Shown piece by piece: positions 1 to 12,502 of a stretch of DNA of 64,000 nucleotides. The stretch is from Cladophialophora immunda (taxonomy: Eukaryota; Ascomycota; Eurotiomycetes; Chaetothyriales; Herpotrichiellaceae), in the NCBI RefSeq assembly GCF_000835495.1, contig NW_015622544.1, positions 2,012,855-2,076,854 on the forward strand, given 5' to 3'. Made by a program: the position numbers and the translations under genes. The notes under the pieces were generated by a model that was given only the letters and a program-made list of their open reading frames with translations, did no database searches and was not told the origin of the DNA. Positions within the stretch are counted from its first letter, which is position 1, and the number at the start of each line of letters is the position of its first letter.

Positions 1-481
1 CGACGATAGCAAGCTGTTTCTCGAGAGGACAATAACATCTTTGACAGCTCTCGAGCGAGCGAGCAAGCGAAGAGAAAAGCCCCAATGTAGCTGGGCGAGC
101 TGGGGTTCGTCCCCTCTCGATGGCTCGATCGTCAGTGGGTGCATTAGCGAACAAGTAGCGTCATTTGCGCATGTATACGTCATTTGAAGTGCGAGTCCGC
201 ATTGGCCGGAAGGCGCAGTCTCTCTTTCCCATGCTGCAAGTTCGCCATCAAAAAGTCTAGACGCAGCTCTCACCATCCGCTCAAGTCGCTGCTAGAGGCC
301 AATTTGGGGTCTGAGATCTTGGTTCATTGTCGGAAGATTGTTGCAAGGAGATTTCTTGTGTCTTGTGCTCGACGTTCGAATTCTGTCTATAACTTACTCT
401 CTCGCTGGGTGCGCCTCTGGCTCTCGCACCCCCGCCGCAGGCAACCCTCTCGCCTTCCTGATGAATGCTTGATCCACAACC
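1..481. promoter_or_regulatory. Upstream region of the MFS gene
   Basis: No coding sequence with recognisable features is visible. It is taken as the promoter and 5' leader of the transporter that starts at 482. The last 150 bases are pyrimidine-rich, as is common just upstream of fungal start codons. Confidence 0.5.
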
Positions 482-2249
482 ATGAAGCCCTCGGATCATG
501 GGCCTCTTCTCCGTCGCAAGTCTTCGACTCCTCACTACCAGACGTTTGGCGGCATATCACCTCCCAAATCTCGAGGGCGACCGTTGTCCGATTCTTCCAA
601 CTCGTCCAGCCACGACCTGCACAATGGAGAAGACAATCACCACCACCACAGCTCGCCGCTGCCGAAGAAACAGATGGCCATCCTAGCGGTCATAGCTCTA
701 TGCGAACAGACTGCACTCAATTCTATCAGCCCCTACCTACCTGCGATGGCCTCGACATTTCCTGAGGTGAATCCCGGACAAGTGGGCATGTATGTGGGGT
801 TGATCGCTTCTGCCTTTGCGCTCGCGCAGTTGGCGACAAACTTCTTCTGGGGGTGGTTGTCTGATCATATTGGAAGAAAGCCGGTAATCTTGATGGGCAC
901 AATATTTACGGCGGCCTGTTTTGTGGCGTTCGGATTTGTGAAGACACTGCCACAAGCAATTGTGGTCCAAGCGTTTATGGGGCTGTTGAATGGGAATCAA
1001 GGTGTTGTCTCTACCTGCCTTGGTGAGATCACCGATCGAAGCAATCAATCACGGGCTTTCACCTATCTCCCTGTCATCTATGGCCTTGGAGGTATCACCG
1101 GCCCCGTCATCGGCGGTGTGTTGGTGTTTCCCAGGAATCCCTTCGACAGATCCAAGCCGAATCCGTACCCTTATCTTACACCGAACCTCCTGTCCGCAGC
1201 GATCCTCTTGATAGACTTCGTTTTGACGTCAATCTTCCTCGAGGAAAGCTTAGAAGAGGCACAATATCTCCAGCCGCTGGGATCCAGAGTTCGGAACCTC
1301 TTTACATGGCTTTGGCAGTTCACCTCTTCCAGCAGACCTCACTACCTGCGGCGAAAGGGTAAGAGCCATCAAAGCCCAACCCACCAAAACGGTCTTGCCG
1401 AGCTCTCGGACGACGAAGATACGGATGGCGGCGCGGAAACCCCCGGCTTCCTCCCTGCTTCAGATGAATTGAAGAAGAAAGACGTGCTCAACCGGGACAC
1501 CATCCTCCTCCTTGTGACATACCTCATTTTCCAACTGTCCAACATTTCCTTCAACTCGCTCTATCCCATTTTCGCTCAAGCCTCACCACCCACCGGCCGA
1601 AATCTAGACCCAGAGGAGATCGGCCTGTCGCTCGCGTTTGCTGGAGTGGTGACCATTCTTTTCCAAATTGGTATTTTCGGAAAGTTGCGGGATATGATGG
1701 GAAATAGATGGGCTTACAGAATTGGGTTGGCTGGATTTGTGATTGCCTACGTCTTGATGCCCTGGGTCGGTTATAAAGACGATGCCGACGGCAATGTGGG
1801 TACACGTGGTGCGGCATGGCTATGGCTAGAGATTTGCATTGTACTCCTTATCAAAACTGTCGCAGCGGTAGGCGGTCTTACCAGCGCTCTGTTGTTGGTA
1901 AGTCTTTCTGCACGGCGGAGGCGAATATTCCACTGACTATACACAGATCACCAACTCGGCTCCTAATCACTCGGTTTTGGGAACCCTCAATGGCCTTGCA
2001 CAGACCCTGTCAGCTGCGGGTCGAGCGGTTGGCCCGTTCGTTTCAGGCGGTCTTTTCTCACTCGCCACTCGAGTCCATCCTAAAGGAGAAGCCCTTGCTT
2101 TTGGCATCTTTGGTGGTATCTCATTCATCGGTTTCTTGTTAAGCTTCGGTATTCGATCACCCAACTTGGAGGCTGAGGGATGGGACTCGGAGAACGAAGA
2201 TGAAGATGACGATGACGGGTCTGACAAGTCGGAGGATGAAGAGGCTTGA
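482..2249 (+). CDS. MFS transporter (DHA1-like, ZIFL/YCR023C type)
   Basis: Two exons, 482-1897 and 1947-2249, joined across a 49-base intron (GTAAGT..ACACAG), give 572 residues. The N-terminal tail (about 60 residues) is polar with a run of histidines. The first membrane half contains the MFS loop signature WGWLSDHIGRKP near residue 125. A long acidic cytosolic loop (about 300-335) separates the halves. Exon 2 supplies the last helices, with the motif TNSAPNHSVLGTLNGLAQ that is typical of this ZIFL/YCR023C-like group, and an aspartate/glutamate-rich C-terminal tail. Without exon 2 the protein would lack its last two helices. It probably sits in the plasma or vacuolar membrane and exports small molecules; the substrate cannot be read from the sequence. 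The family call is firm, the transport role is inferred. Confidence 0.9.
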
Positions 2250-2834
2250 GGGTCGTTGGACCTTCCAACTCAAGCACGATGGGTGAACATTCGAAGTCGG
2301 ATTTTAGGCAGTATCCAAGCAGCGATGGCGTTTGACGAAGACATGAAAAAATGGGCAATGGCCATGCAGTCGGTCTGCAGTCGGTCTTTTTGGGAATGGT
2401 AAAGATTTATGGTATATAATAATGTGCTCGGAGGAGGGACAAGCATATTTAGATACTCGGTATATTTCGGGAAGATCACTTGGTTTGAGGGAGTGGCGAG
2501 GCTGTTAGATAGCCTTGTCATGTGCAATTAGGGAGGTGAATCAGCGGTGGACGTTCAAGACTTGCACACTCAGGGATCACTTTTCCTACTCCATCACATG
2601 GGATACCTTGTGAAATTCTACGGTCGATTGTGTGGCAGAGGACCACCGGTAAAGAAAGGGAGACGGAAAAAGAAACAGGAAGATGGCATACAATCTGTCA
2701 ACTAGGTGGCCTTGACTACCCAACACCTGGATTACCTGCGAAAATCATGCATAGTACGGGTCACCGTTCTTCATATTGCCAACTTCGAATCCTCCCACCC
2801 CTCCGAGTCGAACACAGTCTGGTGGTTCGTAACC
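2250..2834. other. Intergenic, MFS 3' end to next start
   Basis: Contains the 3' flank of the transporter and the promoter of the next gene on the same strand. AT-rich stretch around 2400-2460. No gene seen. Confidence 0.5.
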
Positions 2835-5105
2835 ATGATGCTCTCTGTCCCTTCAGCGCGTCGATATCTTGTCCCGGCACTGACCGTGCTCGCCCTCCTT
2901 ATCTTCGTCCGCGTCCTCTCGCAACGCGCGCTTTTACGCTCGTCACAGAATGCGCTCCTCCACGGCGTCCTGCAGAGCTATGTGGTTCGAAGCGCTCACG
3001 TCGCTGTCGTCAAAGCCAGTACTCACCCTCACTTGTTCGCGGTCGGCTCACCGGGCATTGACAAGCAGGCCGCCATGGTCTCCAAGCCGCAGGAACTGCC
3101 TCTGGCAGACCCTGTGATTGTGCAATTCACGCAATGCCCGACCCAGCCGAATCCGCACACATCACACATCCGTCTGCCGAATGTGCTGTACAACATCAGT
3201 CTCGCGTCTCCACGGGCACCGCCGCCGTCACGAGAACACCAGGAGCGAGATGAGAGCTCTGACGACGTCGTGCAAGGGGAGGATGCCACGCGCTTCTTCA
3301 ACCCGGCCATCATCCCCCTCCCACACTGGTCTCGGCCCGCAAAATATGTTCTCGTCTCGCGCCTCGTCACGACCGGCTTCCACCAGGAGTCTCACGTCTG
3401 TTTGGCAGACATTTGTTATCCTCCTCAGGCACCACCGTTGCCCGCAATTTCCTTTCCGTTAGAACGTAGCGACAATGCCACTCCTCATCACCCTGGTCCC
3501 GACGCTGACCCTGCCCCATACCTTGAAAAGCGGCTGCCTCGATCTCAACCAGTTCTGCCACCAGACACCAGCCCTTGCTCCGCCTCTGACCTCTCTGATA
3601 TCCGCCTGGGCGCCAACGGCGGGCTATGCTGCCTCACGGCCCCACAGAAGATCAACATCCCCCCGACCCCGGCGGAGAACTGTACGGACTCATGGCTCGC
3701 GTTCCCAGATATCCCCGGCTTCCACGACCCTAGGGTCTTCTGGAGCGGAAAAGGCGAGCCGCTGATCTTGGTGAACAGCGCCAGTCGGTACGGGTGCGTC
3801 GGGCTCTGGATCGTGGATTTGAGGAAGGTCTACCCGGAACTCGAGAGGGTATTGAGTCGTGAGCATCGCCACAAGACGATCGACGTCGGGACAGAAGCCA
3901 GGAGTCCAGGCCTGAAAGGGAGAGACACAAACCCCGGGCCTGAGATGGAGCAGGATCCAGCGCGCATAGGCACCCGCAGAGGACTCGGCATCAAGCCCTT
4001 CATGAGTTACCCGCATCTCACTGAGATCACGCGGAATCCGAGAGACAGTCTGGCGCGCGTGGAGAAGAATTGGATGCTCTGGTTTCCGAGTGCCGATACT
4101 GCCTATGTCCAATACGACCTGATCCGGCAGGGTTTAGGAGAGGCCGATGAGGAAAACGTATTTGAGTTGGCAAGACTCGGATTGAATGCCACTACCGCCC
4201 TCCTTACCGGCGACGCCACGAATCACACAGCTTCCTCGACACACCACGCAAAACCCCGGAGGTGGACCGAAGCAAGACAGACCAAGGGAGGACGCACCTT
4301 CGCCAAACTCACCGGCAACGGCTTCACCACGCCGAACCTCACCTCGGCCCTCGAAGAGCCCTGCTTCTCCCAGAGTGAAGGACACTTCGTCGACTCCCTC
4401 GGTAACAAGGGCCACTGGCACCAAGGATCCAACTCGCTCCGACTTATCCTCTGCACGAGGGCACAGGCGCGGAGCGATGCTGTCTGCAAGGATGACGAAA
4501 ACGCCAATGGCACGGCCGTGACTACCGGTCGTTCTGTGCACTTTGCGATAATGCATCGAAAGTTCAGCAATGAGCTAGATTTGCCACTGCGGTATGAGCG
4601 ATACGTGGTCGTGTGGGAGGGTAGGGCACCGTTCCAGATGTTAGGGGTGAGTCGATTTCCACTTTTGATGAGAAACGAGCGGGCGGGGCCTTGGACGAAG
4701 GAGGAAAACTGGCCTGATCCGAAAGAGAGAGGTTGGAATGCTACAAGGGAGCATTTACATGAAAAGGAGGTAAGGGTGGTTAGAAGAGGCGACGGAGAAG
4801 AATTGTATGAGAACGAGGCTGAACAGAGGAACAACTTCATCAAAAGCCAGGCTTACTTCACTTACACACCAAGCCTGGCATGGGCATGGACGCCGCATTC
4901 CGCTGCAGCGAACCAGGAAGAGGAGGAGGAGGATGTCGAGTACATGTCGCAGTTGGGGACGGGATACCTCGGCGACGACGTGCTGGTCGGAATCGGCCTG
5001 GAGGACGTGAACCAGGCTTTTGCACGAGTCAAGGTCGATGATCTTTTGCAATGTTTGAGGCTGTGCCCTGGTGTCAAATTCGCCGACGAGGTCAAGGTAG
5101 ATTGA
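2835..5105 (+). CDS. Type II membrane protein, putative beta-mannosyltransferase-like (GT91-like)
   Basis: Single exon, 756 residues from the first ATG (2835); codons upstream in the same frame have no ATG. A single membrane anchor (about residues 8-26, YLVPALTVLALLIFV) follows a short cytosolic N terminus, so the body is lumenal, as in Golgi glycosyltransferases. Recognisable blocks are FHDPRVFW (about 295), NWMLWFPSADTAYVQYD (about 415), GHWHQGSNSLRLILCTRA (about 535), and a C-terminal GDDVLVGIGLEDV block near 715. These resemble, from memory, fungal beta-mannosyltransferase (Bmt, GT91) proteins. I am not certain of the family. Several N-x-S/T sites fit a secreted or lumenal location. The rest is low complexity. 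Alternative: another fungal Golgi enzyme of unknown activity. Confidence 0.55.
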   Translation: MMLSVPSARRYLVPALTVLALLIFVRVLSQRALLRSSQNALLHGVLQSYVVRSAHVAVVKASTHPHLFAVGSPGIDKQAAMVSKPQELPLADPVIVQFTQCPTQPNPHTSHIRLPNVLYNISLASPRAPPPSREHQERDESSDDVVQGEDATRFFNPAIIPLPHWSRPAKYVLVSRLVTTGFHQESHVCLADICYPPQAPPLPAISFPLERSDNATPHHPGPDADPAPYLEKRLPRSQPVLPPDTSPCSASDLSDIRLGANGGLCCLTAPQKINIPPTPAENCTDSWLAFPDIPGFHDPRVFWSGKGEPLILVNSASRYGCVGLWIVDLRKVYPELERVLSREHRHKTIDVGTEARSPGLKGRDTNPGPEMEQDPARIGTRRGLGIKPFMSYPHLTEITRNPRDSLARVEKNWMLWFPSADTAYVQYDLIRQGLGEADEENVFELARLGLNATTALLTGDATNHTASSTHHAKPRRWTEARQTKGGRTFAKLTGNGFTTPNLTSALEEPCFSQSEGHFVDSLGNKGHWHQGSNSLRLILCTRAQARSDAVCKDDENANGTAVTTGRSVHFAIMHRKFSNELDLPLRYERYVVVWEGRAPFQMLGVSRFPLLMRNERAGPWTKEENWPDPKERGWNATREHLHEKEVRVVRRGDGEELYENEAEQRNNFIKSQAYFTYTPSLAWAWTPHSAAANQEEEEEDVEYMSQLGTGYLGDDVLVGIGLEDVNQAFARVKVDDLLQCLRLCPGVKFADEVKVD

Positions 5106-7069
5106 TTGAAGGAGAATTTTCTGTACACGCCGGTCATTTCAATGTCTCGGTCTCAAACTCGACCATTGTCCACAAAGGCGGACTGAACAAGATTTGATAC
5201 CCTCAGATAAGCTCTCTCCTGTTTGCTCTGATAGCCAGAAGTACAGGTGATCGTCTTGAACACAATGCACGCTCCCTTCGGCTGTCTCAACTTTGGCTTA
5301 TTGGACTTCGGTCTTCATCGGGTCTTTTCATCCTCGTTCGCGCCATGCCTCGTCCTTTCTCCCTCTCATGGCTTCCTTGCGCATTTTCAACTCTCGTTGG
5401 AAAACGCGGTCCCGCTTGACATCTTCTCCTGGTTGACCCGGAAAGTCCAAGGCAGATGAAGAAATCCAGGGAAAATCGAGATCCGTACACCCACGACCAC
5501 AACTCCGCGTTGCTGCGCACCAGAAAGGTGAGGCTCAGATTGAAAACTACTTTTTTTTGTGAAGAATGTCCTCATCAGCTGCGGACAGGCGAACGGGCTG
5601 GTGCTGCGCGGGAAGAGAACAGAAGAACCCTCTCTTGCAGACCTGCCGCAAACGCTTGCACCATGGAAACAAGTTTTTTTTGACCTACTTGTTCGCCTCG
5701 GACTATGCAGGTTGTTCTTCATCGCCTGAGTTGTTGTGCGTGGGGATACGAAACCCATCTTTCCTTCCGCCCATGTTCCTCCTTTCCAGGATTTCTTTCA
5801 TACAAGGCACCCATTTTTCCTGCAGCACCCAGAATCGCAAATCTCTTGGCGAAAACGGAGCGAGGGGAGGGTTCGTCGTCGTCGCTTAGAAGGGAGGAGG
5901 CTCTAAGTTCCCGTGTGAAGAAAACAGAGTAGAAAAAGGGTCCGGGGCTTGGGAAGCCGAAGGGGTGAAGTCGTAATTCTCTCGCGACAAAAACAAAAGA
6001 AAAATGCAGGTCATTTCAAGGGGAGGGCATCTCTTCGATCTCTGTTCTTGAAGCGTCACCGGGCACGAGCATCAGACACACGTTCCGCAGGCCGGGAACT
6101 GGCAGCATTTTGAAGGCTGCGCGAACCCGGGTTCGCGGCTCGCGTGTGTGACGTTCGGGACCCTCGACGGGGTTTTAGCTTGGTAGTGAAGAGGTTTTGT
6201 TTCGGCATCGAGACAACTGCCTGTGGATATGTCAGATATACGTGTCTTTTGATCCTGTCGATGCGGCGACATGAGACGCTTGGGTACTGACCTTGGGACC
6301 TGCAAGCGAAGAGGAGGTTCTTTCGAAGCGTCCAGCCGCCGTGGGGGAAAAGCGCGTCCCGGCTGTCGATCCTTGGTTCAGGTTCTCGGCAAGCAGACGG
6401 CGGTGGAGAGCCCTGCACGTGTATCGACAGAACACATCCATCTACCGAGTACGTAGCAGGCATGGTTGTTGACAGCCTCTTCCAGCTTCTCTCTTTCCAT
6501 CTGTCTATCCTATAGCTATGCTTCGTTCTGGCAATATTCCTTATGATAGCGAAGAGCCGAGAGAAAATGGAAGCATGCATGACTGCAACCAGCCGCTCAA
6601 GCTGCCCTGCTCAGGCCGCACATCCGGGGCGTGGTGCCTCTCTGGGTCATCCAGATGCCAAGCCAGAGACGTCGATGCGGTGTTGAGGTGCCACAGTTGA
6701 TGCCTTGGCCTGCACAGGGAGCTCCTTGTTGCTCTATCTCGACCACGATTCACTACTGCCCACCTCAAGAATCCATCCAGAAACGGACTCCATGCACCTT
6801 GGAAACAAGGCTGAGTGAGGCTCACGGGAGCACGCTGGCATTATGTAAGCCTTGTCGGTGCAAAAGACCCCATTTGGATATCGCCCATGCATTCTTCCAT
6901 CCTCCGCCGCTCCTTGACTCAATCCTTATCCTTCCACCGCTTCCGAATGCTGAGATTTGGTGGACTACCTCTTGTATTCTCACATCACCTCGAAACCCTC
7001 CTCCGTTCTTCGCATTCTACACCTCAGCTGGCCGTGAGCAACGTTTGGGCTCGGATGACGTAGCGGAGA
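5106..7069. other. Long intergenic region (about 2 kb)
   Basis: No ORF here has a recognisable motif on either strand. The longest reverse frame, 6056-6580, is arginine-rich without conserved features and is probably chance. The region probably holds the 3' flank of the upstream gene and a long promoter or leader for the nucleotidase gene. Short T runs occur near 5550 and 5675. Confidence 0.45.
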
Positions 7070-9338
7070 ATGGAAGAAGCGGTTACTTACACCGCTGGCG
7101 ACACATCCACCCCACCAGATCTTCGACTCTTACACTTCAACGACGGTATGACCCAGCCTCTCGCCAGAACCCTGGGATCCTTTATCCTGTACCAAACTCA
7201 GAGTAACATGGTGAACATCTAGTCTATCATCTCGATGCCTTCTCGAGAGAGCCAGTGGGCGGTGTGACCCGCTTTCAGACTGTCTGCAATGACTACCGCC
7301 ACAACGAACGCTTCTCAGGTCAACCTGACTTGATCACGCTCTTCTCTGGAGATGCCTTCAATCCCAGCTTGGAGAGCAGTGTCACAAAAGGTAAGGCCCA
7401 TGCCCCCGAAAAAAAAGGGTCACGTGAAAAATGTCACTGACAATGATAGGGAGTCATATGGTACCGATATTAAATCGGATAGGAACCCAGGTCGCCTGCG
7501 TTGGTGTACGTTACAAGACCATGGTGCGCCGGACTGAAGCCAACCACTCAACTGACCCTTGGCCCAGAACCACGATCTCGATTTCGGCGTCAAACAGTTC
7601 CGTAGCCTTGCGCGACAATGCACATTTCCTTGGTTGTTAGCCAATGTCTTGGGTGCGCATTCTTGAATCTGTGCAGAAGGTAACCATATGCTGAGGACTA
7701 CCTACAGATCCACAACATGGCCCGGACGTGCCTCTCGGCAAAGCAAAGAAGACCCTCATGCTCACCTCTTCCAATGGCATCAAGATCGGAGTGATAGGTC
7801 TCGTTGAACGTGAGTGGTTGGATACCATCAACTCTCTACCTCCCAACTTGATCTACAAATCCGCATCCGCAACCGCTATAGAACTGGTGCCAAAGCTGCG
7901 CGAGCAAGGCGCGGAGATGATTATTGCGCTCACCCACCAGCGAGAGCCGAACGACAACAAGCTCGCGGAAAAGACGCCAGAAGGCCTTATAGACCTAGTG
8001 CTTGGTGGACACGACCACTATTACCAACACTCGCTGATCAACGGAACCCATGTTTTGCGGTCTGGGAGCGACTTCAAGCAGCTTAGCTATATCGAAGCAC
8101 GACGGCGGCCCGGCAGCGACAAAAAATGGGATTTTCACATTGTGCGGCGGGATATCGTGTCAGATATTTCCGAAGATGAACAGATGAAACAAGTCGTCGA
8201 CGAGCTGACGGCATCCCTGAAGGACAAACTGGAAAAGCCGCTGGGGTATACTGCCGCTCCCCTGGATGCGAGATTTACCACAGTGCGACTTAAGGAGTCC
8301 AACATCGGCAACTTTGTTTGTGATCTGATGCGGGCTCACTACAACGGCGATTGCTGCCTCATGGCGTCCGGCACCATCCGCGGAGATCAAATATATCCGC
8401 CAGGAGTTCTGCGATTGAAAGACGTCATGAACTGGTAAGTCCTCGAGTGGCCATCGGCTTTGGTGATCTTGAACCGCCTGCTGATGATCCATGTCAAGTT
8501 TTCCATTTGAAGACCCGACTATCGTCATCCGAGTCACAGGAGCTGCTCTACTTGCCGCTCTCGAAAACTCGGTGGGTTCGTATCCTGCTCTTGAAGGCCG
8601 CTTCCCTCAAGTCTCCAATATTGCTTTCGAATTCGATCCATCACTGCCACCACTCCACCGGATAAAGTGGACCAAGGTTGGTGGTCAGCCACTAGACCTA
8701 GAAAGAAAATACGTCCTTGTCACACGAGGGTACATGGGCAGAGGCAAAGACGGGTACGACTCGTTGCTGGTCAAATCGGAAGGGGGCGAGGCTGAAGAAA
8801 TTGTCTCGGAAGAGAACGGCATCCTCATCAGCATGATGCTCCGGCAGTATTTCATGTCTTTGAAGATCCTCGGCAAGTGGAAGCATTGGGGCAAAAGCTT
8901 GAGTCGGCATTGGGATGCCATTCACGAGGATTTGCACGAAACGCACCCCGTGGTGGAGCCAAACCTCGACGACTTGGACGAGAATCAGTTGAAGCGAATA
9001 CATAGCAAGACAGGCACGACCACTCCCCTTGATGACTCGGAAGATGAAAGCAACCACCGCGTGCGAGATTATTCGGATCTGTTGAGCGAGCGAGAATCTC
9101 TGATCGCGAGGAAGGTGACGCGGAAATGGCGCCGTCTAGCAGGTGTGCGGCACGAGGCGGGATGTGTAGATCCCATGGACGAAGGCGAGTTCCAAGTTGA
9201 CTGGACAAGGGTGAGTACAAGATGTGACCGTCAAACAGGTGAATACTGACTGACCTTGTGGTTCAGGCCATTGCGCCAAGACTGGAGGGTCGGATTAGAA
9301 TGGTCAATGGGGCGAAGGCGGCAGAGATCAAGTCATAG
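7070..9338 (+). CDS. 5'-nucleotidase / UshA-type metallophosphoesterase
   Basis: Seven exons: 7070-7145, 7223-7390, 7450-7505, 7568-7652, 7708-8434, 8499-9210, 9267-9338 (631 residues; all phases agree). The calcineurin-like metallophosphatase domain comes first. Its ligand motifs are LHFNDVYHLD (D-x-H, exons 1/2), SGDAFNPS, GNHDLDFG (the codons for GN and HD are split by intron 3), ALTHQ, and GGHDHYY. The C-terminal 5'-nucleotidase domain has the NIGNFVCDLMR and ASGTIRGD motifs and continues across exon 6. The protein hydrolyses nucleoside monophosphates or related phosphate esters. No signal peptide is evident at the chosen start, so it is probably cytosolic, like the fungal paralogues of UshA. 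The last 30 residues come from a tiny final exon. Confidence 0.9.
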
Positions 9339-9896
9339 CGACCGTGATAATTTGGTGGTGGTGGTGGTGGTGGTGGCAGATGCTCGAGAGAAGTGGTGGT
9401 TGAGAGCATTTCGCATGTAGAGCCGCCTCGTTAGTGAATGGAATGGCGGCCAAGAGGGACTTTGGGGGTGCTGATTCCGCGGGGACGAGTCAAGCCCTGC
9501 GCCTGGGCTGTCAGTGCCTGTCAGTAGTGCCTGGCGGTGCCTGTGTACCTGGCGAGCCGGGCCCAATCCTGGCAGTTTGAGTCGGTAGAAAGATTCCACA
9601 GGCCCCCCCAAGACTCCAAGGGGAAGGATGGCCCAAAGGGGAAAGAAACAGCGAGAGCGATGCTAATGCACGGCCCGTGATTGGCTCACTGCCCGAACTG
9701 CCGCAGCTCCCGCTTGACCCCATATTCTTTCGTCTTTCTTACTATTTCCATCCACCGAACGCTACCGTTTCCGCTACCGAGCAAATATTACTCCATCCTC
9801 TCTTCCTGCTCATCCTTTGCTTCTCCCACTTTCTATCCCTCCCAACCCTCCCCCATTCCCTGACCGGCAACTCCCAATCCTTCCTGCGACTCAACC
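9339..9896. promoter_or_regulatory. Intergenic with GGT repeat; promoter of ALA synthase
   Basis: A (GGT)8 tract lies at 9354-9377 in the 3' flank of the nucleotidase gene. A reversed CCAAT box (ATTGG, 9680-9684) lies about 215 bases upstream of the ALA synthase start. The CCAAT-binding complex with HapX is known to regulate heme and iron genes in Aspergillus; its use here is inference. A CT-rich stretch runs from about 9720 to 9890. Confidence 0.45.
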
Positions 9897-11784
9897 ATGG
9901 AGGCCCTGCTGCACCAGTCCAAGGGCGTCTGCCCCTTCTTGAAGAAAACTTCGCCCGCAACCCTGCGCTCTTTGTCCACCTCGACCCATCAATCCCCAGG
10001 TGGCGGCACCATCACGAACCTGCAGTTCATTGCCCGACGATGCCCTGTCATGAACAAGGCTCTGGCCGTCCAGAGCGCCCGCATCAACTCGCGTCGCAGC
10101 TATGGCAATGTCGCTGCCGGCGCCGGCGTGGTCAAGTCTCTGCTCGAGAAGAAACTGCACACCTCAGCTGAAAAGAAGGCTAGCGTGGACACCAATATGT
10201 TCCGCCCTCCCCAGCCAGGTATACCTCCACCCATCGACCCATGTCGTCTGCGGTACTGACTTCCCCATAGCTCCGCCTCCTCAGACCGTCAAGAATGTCG
10301 TTAAGAAGCCCGACACCTACGCTGGCCCAAGACCTAGTGCGCCGACTGCCCCACGTTTCGACTACGAAGGTTTCTACAACAATGAGCTCGACAAGAAGCA
10401 CAAGGACAAATCTTACCGCTATTTCAATAACATCAATCGCCTCGCGAAAGAATTCCCTCGTGCCCACATGGCTGCAAAGGACGAGCGTGTCACCGTCTGG
10501 TGTTCCAATGACTACCTCGGCATGGGTCGTAACAAGCATGTCCTGAAGACCATGCACGAAACGCTCGACATGTACGGAGCTGGCGCCGGAGGAACTAGAA
10601 ACATCTCCGGCCACAACAAGCATGCCGTCGAGCTCGAAAAGACCCTCGCCGATCTTCACGGCAAGGAAGGAGCTCTGGTTTTCTCATCCTGCTACGTCGC
10701 CAATGATGCCACCTTGGCGACCCTGGGCAGCAAATTGCCCGACTGTGTGATTCTGAGCGACAGCATGAACCATGCCTCCATGATCCAAGGCATTCGTCAC
10801 TCCGGGGCGAAGAAAATGGTCTTCAAGCATAACGACCTAGTTGATTTGGAGTCCAAACTCGCGAGCCTCCCGCCAGAGCAACCTAAAATAATCGCTTTTG
10901 AATCCGTCTATAGCATGTGTGGTTCCATTGCCCCCATTGAAGCCATCTGTGATCTGGCGGATAAATACGGCGCCATCACATTTTTGGATGAAGTCCATGC
11001 CGTTGGAATGTATGGGCCACGAGGTGCCGGTGTCGCGGAACACCTCGATTACGATGTCTACGCCAACCCAAATAGAACCAAGGAATCCCAGAAAGGTACC
11101 GTCATGGATCGAATCGACATCATCACGGGGACACTAGGCAAAGCATATGGCTGTGTGGGTGGCTACATCGCCGGCTCTGCCTCGTTGGTAGACGCCATTC
11201 GTTCTCTAGCACCGGGATTCATCTTCACCACGTCCCTCCCACCCGCGACTATGGCCGGTGCCCGTGCGGCGATTGAATACCAAGCTGTCTACCAAGGAGA
11301 TCGTCGGTTGCAACAACTTCACACTCGTGCTTTGAAAGAGGACCTTACCGCGAAAGGCATTCCGGTGATTCCCAACCCATCGCACATTGTTCCGCTCTTG
11401 GTTGGCGACGCCGAAACCGCAAAGAAAGCCTCTGATATGCTGCTCACCGAGTACGACATCTATGTTCAATCCATCAATTACCCAACTGTTCCACGTGGTG
11501 AAGAGAGGCTTCGTATCACGCCCACGCCCGGGCATACTTCCGAACTGCGCGCCGAACTTGTCGACGCGTTGGAGAATGTCTGGAGCCGTTTGAACATTAA
11601 GCGTGTTAAGGACTGGGAGGCCCAGGGTGGCTTTGTGGGCGTCGGCGTCAAGGATGCAGAGCCGGTGCAGTCCTTGTGGACCGACGCGCAGCTTGAGAGT
11701 GCCGCGCAGTCTCTTGTCGCTGAGCCACTGATCGAGGAGGCCACCAAGGAAAGAGTTTTGCCCATTGCGGCGGCTGCGGCTTGA
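9897..11784 (+). CDS. hem1: 5-aminolevulinate synthase, mitochondrial
   Basis: Exons 9897-10218 and 10271-11784 (52-base intron) give 611 residues. It catalyses glycine + succinyl-CoA to 5-aminolevulinate, the first step of heme synthesis in the mitochondrial matrix. The N-terminal 110 residues are a basic presequence with two heme-regulatory Cys-Pro motifs, CPFL at residue 12 and CPVM at residue 49, which in the family bind heme and reduce import. The catalytic core starts near [19 protein letters not shown]. The glycine-rich stretch [12 protein letters not shown], the histidine stack and the PLP lysine in GTLGKAYG are all present. The intron falls in the linker between presequence and core. 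Length fits the fungal family. Convergent with RPA49 downstream. Confidence 0.97.
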
Positions 11785-12502
11785 GCTTTCTCTGTATCCG
11801 TTGTCGGTTCAAGACGGGAGACAGGCAAGTGCTCGCCGTATGATATAGGAATGTGATGTGACATGAGAAGAAAGTAGATGATGAGACGGCATGGGAGTGT
11901 GAATGTGGAGATGTGCCAAAAAGAAGGAACGAGCTCGTTTTGATATTCGAAAGTCTTTGTCCCTGTTCGCTTCGTCTGGGGAAAAGGGACAAATGTCCGG
12001 CTCTTCAGCCCCATTATATACCTTCCGGCCACTGGCTCAGCTACAAGGCTGTGCTTGATGCCCGATGACCTAGGAAAATCTACAATCGCCATATGAAGTG
12101 GCCATTTGGGACTTTCTAAACCACTGCTTTCTTGATCGATCGGACTCTTTTGTTAAATGTGTTGCTTCCCGTATTCCACGTATGGCCGCCCTTTCGCTCT
12201 CCGTCTCGTAATTCCGATCGTCATGGCATCGCCTTCTTGAGCCATTTTTAGGCAGGCGTAATTCTCACACTTTTGTGTTCCAATCCTCTGTCCACCTCCG
12301 TCTCGTGTATTTACAAGGTTGCTTGCAAGTGTGTGCGTCTGTGCAAGACGTTACCCGCGTAAAAGGCAGCAACGGCGCGCATGGTGTCCAGTCTCAAAGC
12401 TAATGTAATTGTCACGTAACCCCCTGCGTTGTCCGCGCGGTTCCGTCCCGTCCCATCGCCTGTCTCATGTTGTCACTGCCACGACCGGCGAGTCAAGAGT
12501 TC
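11785..12502. other. Intergenic between convergent genes
   Basis: Holds the 3' flanks of ALA synthase (+) and RPA49 (-). No gene or strong hairpin noticed. Confidence 0.5.

Noticed and set aside
90..125. Sequence resembling a tRNA T-arm (GGGGTTCGTCCCC)
   Set aside because: No acceptor stem, D-arm or anticodon arm at the right distances.
6056..6580. 174-residue reverse open frame in the region before the nucleotidase gene
   Set aside because: Arginine- and serine-rich without motif, intron signals or family resemblance; probably chance in GC-rich DNA.
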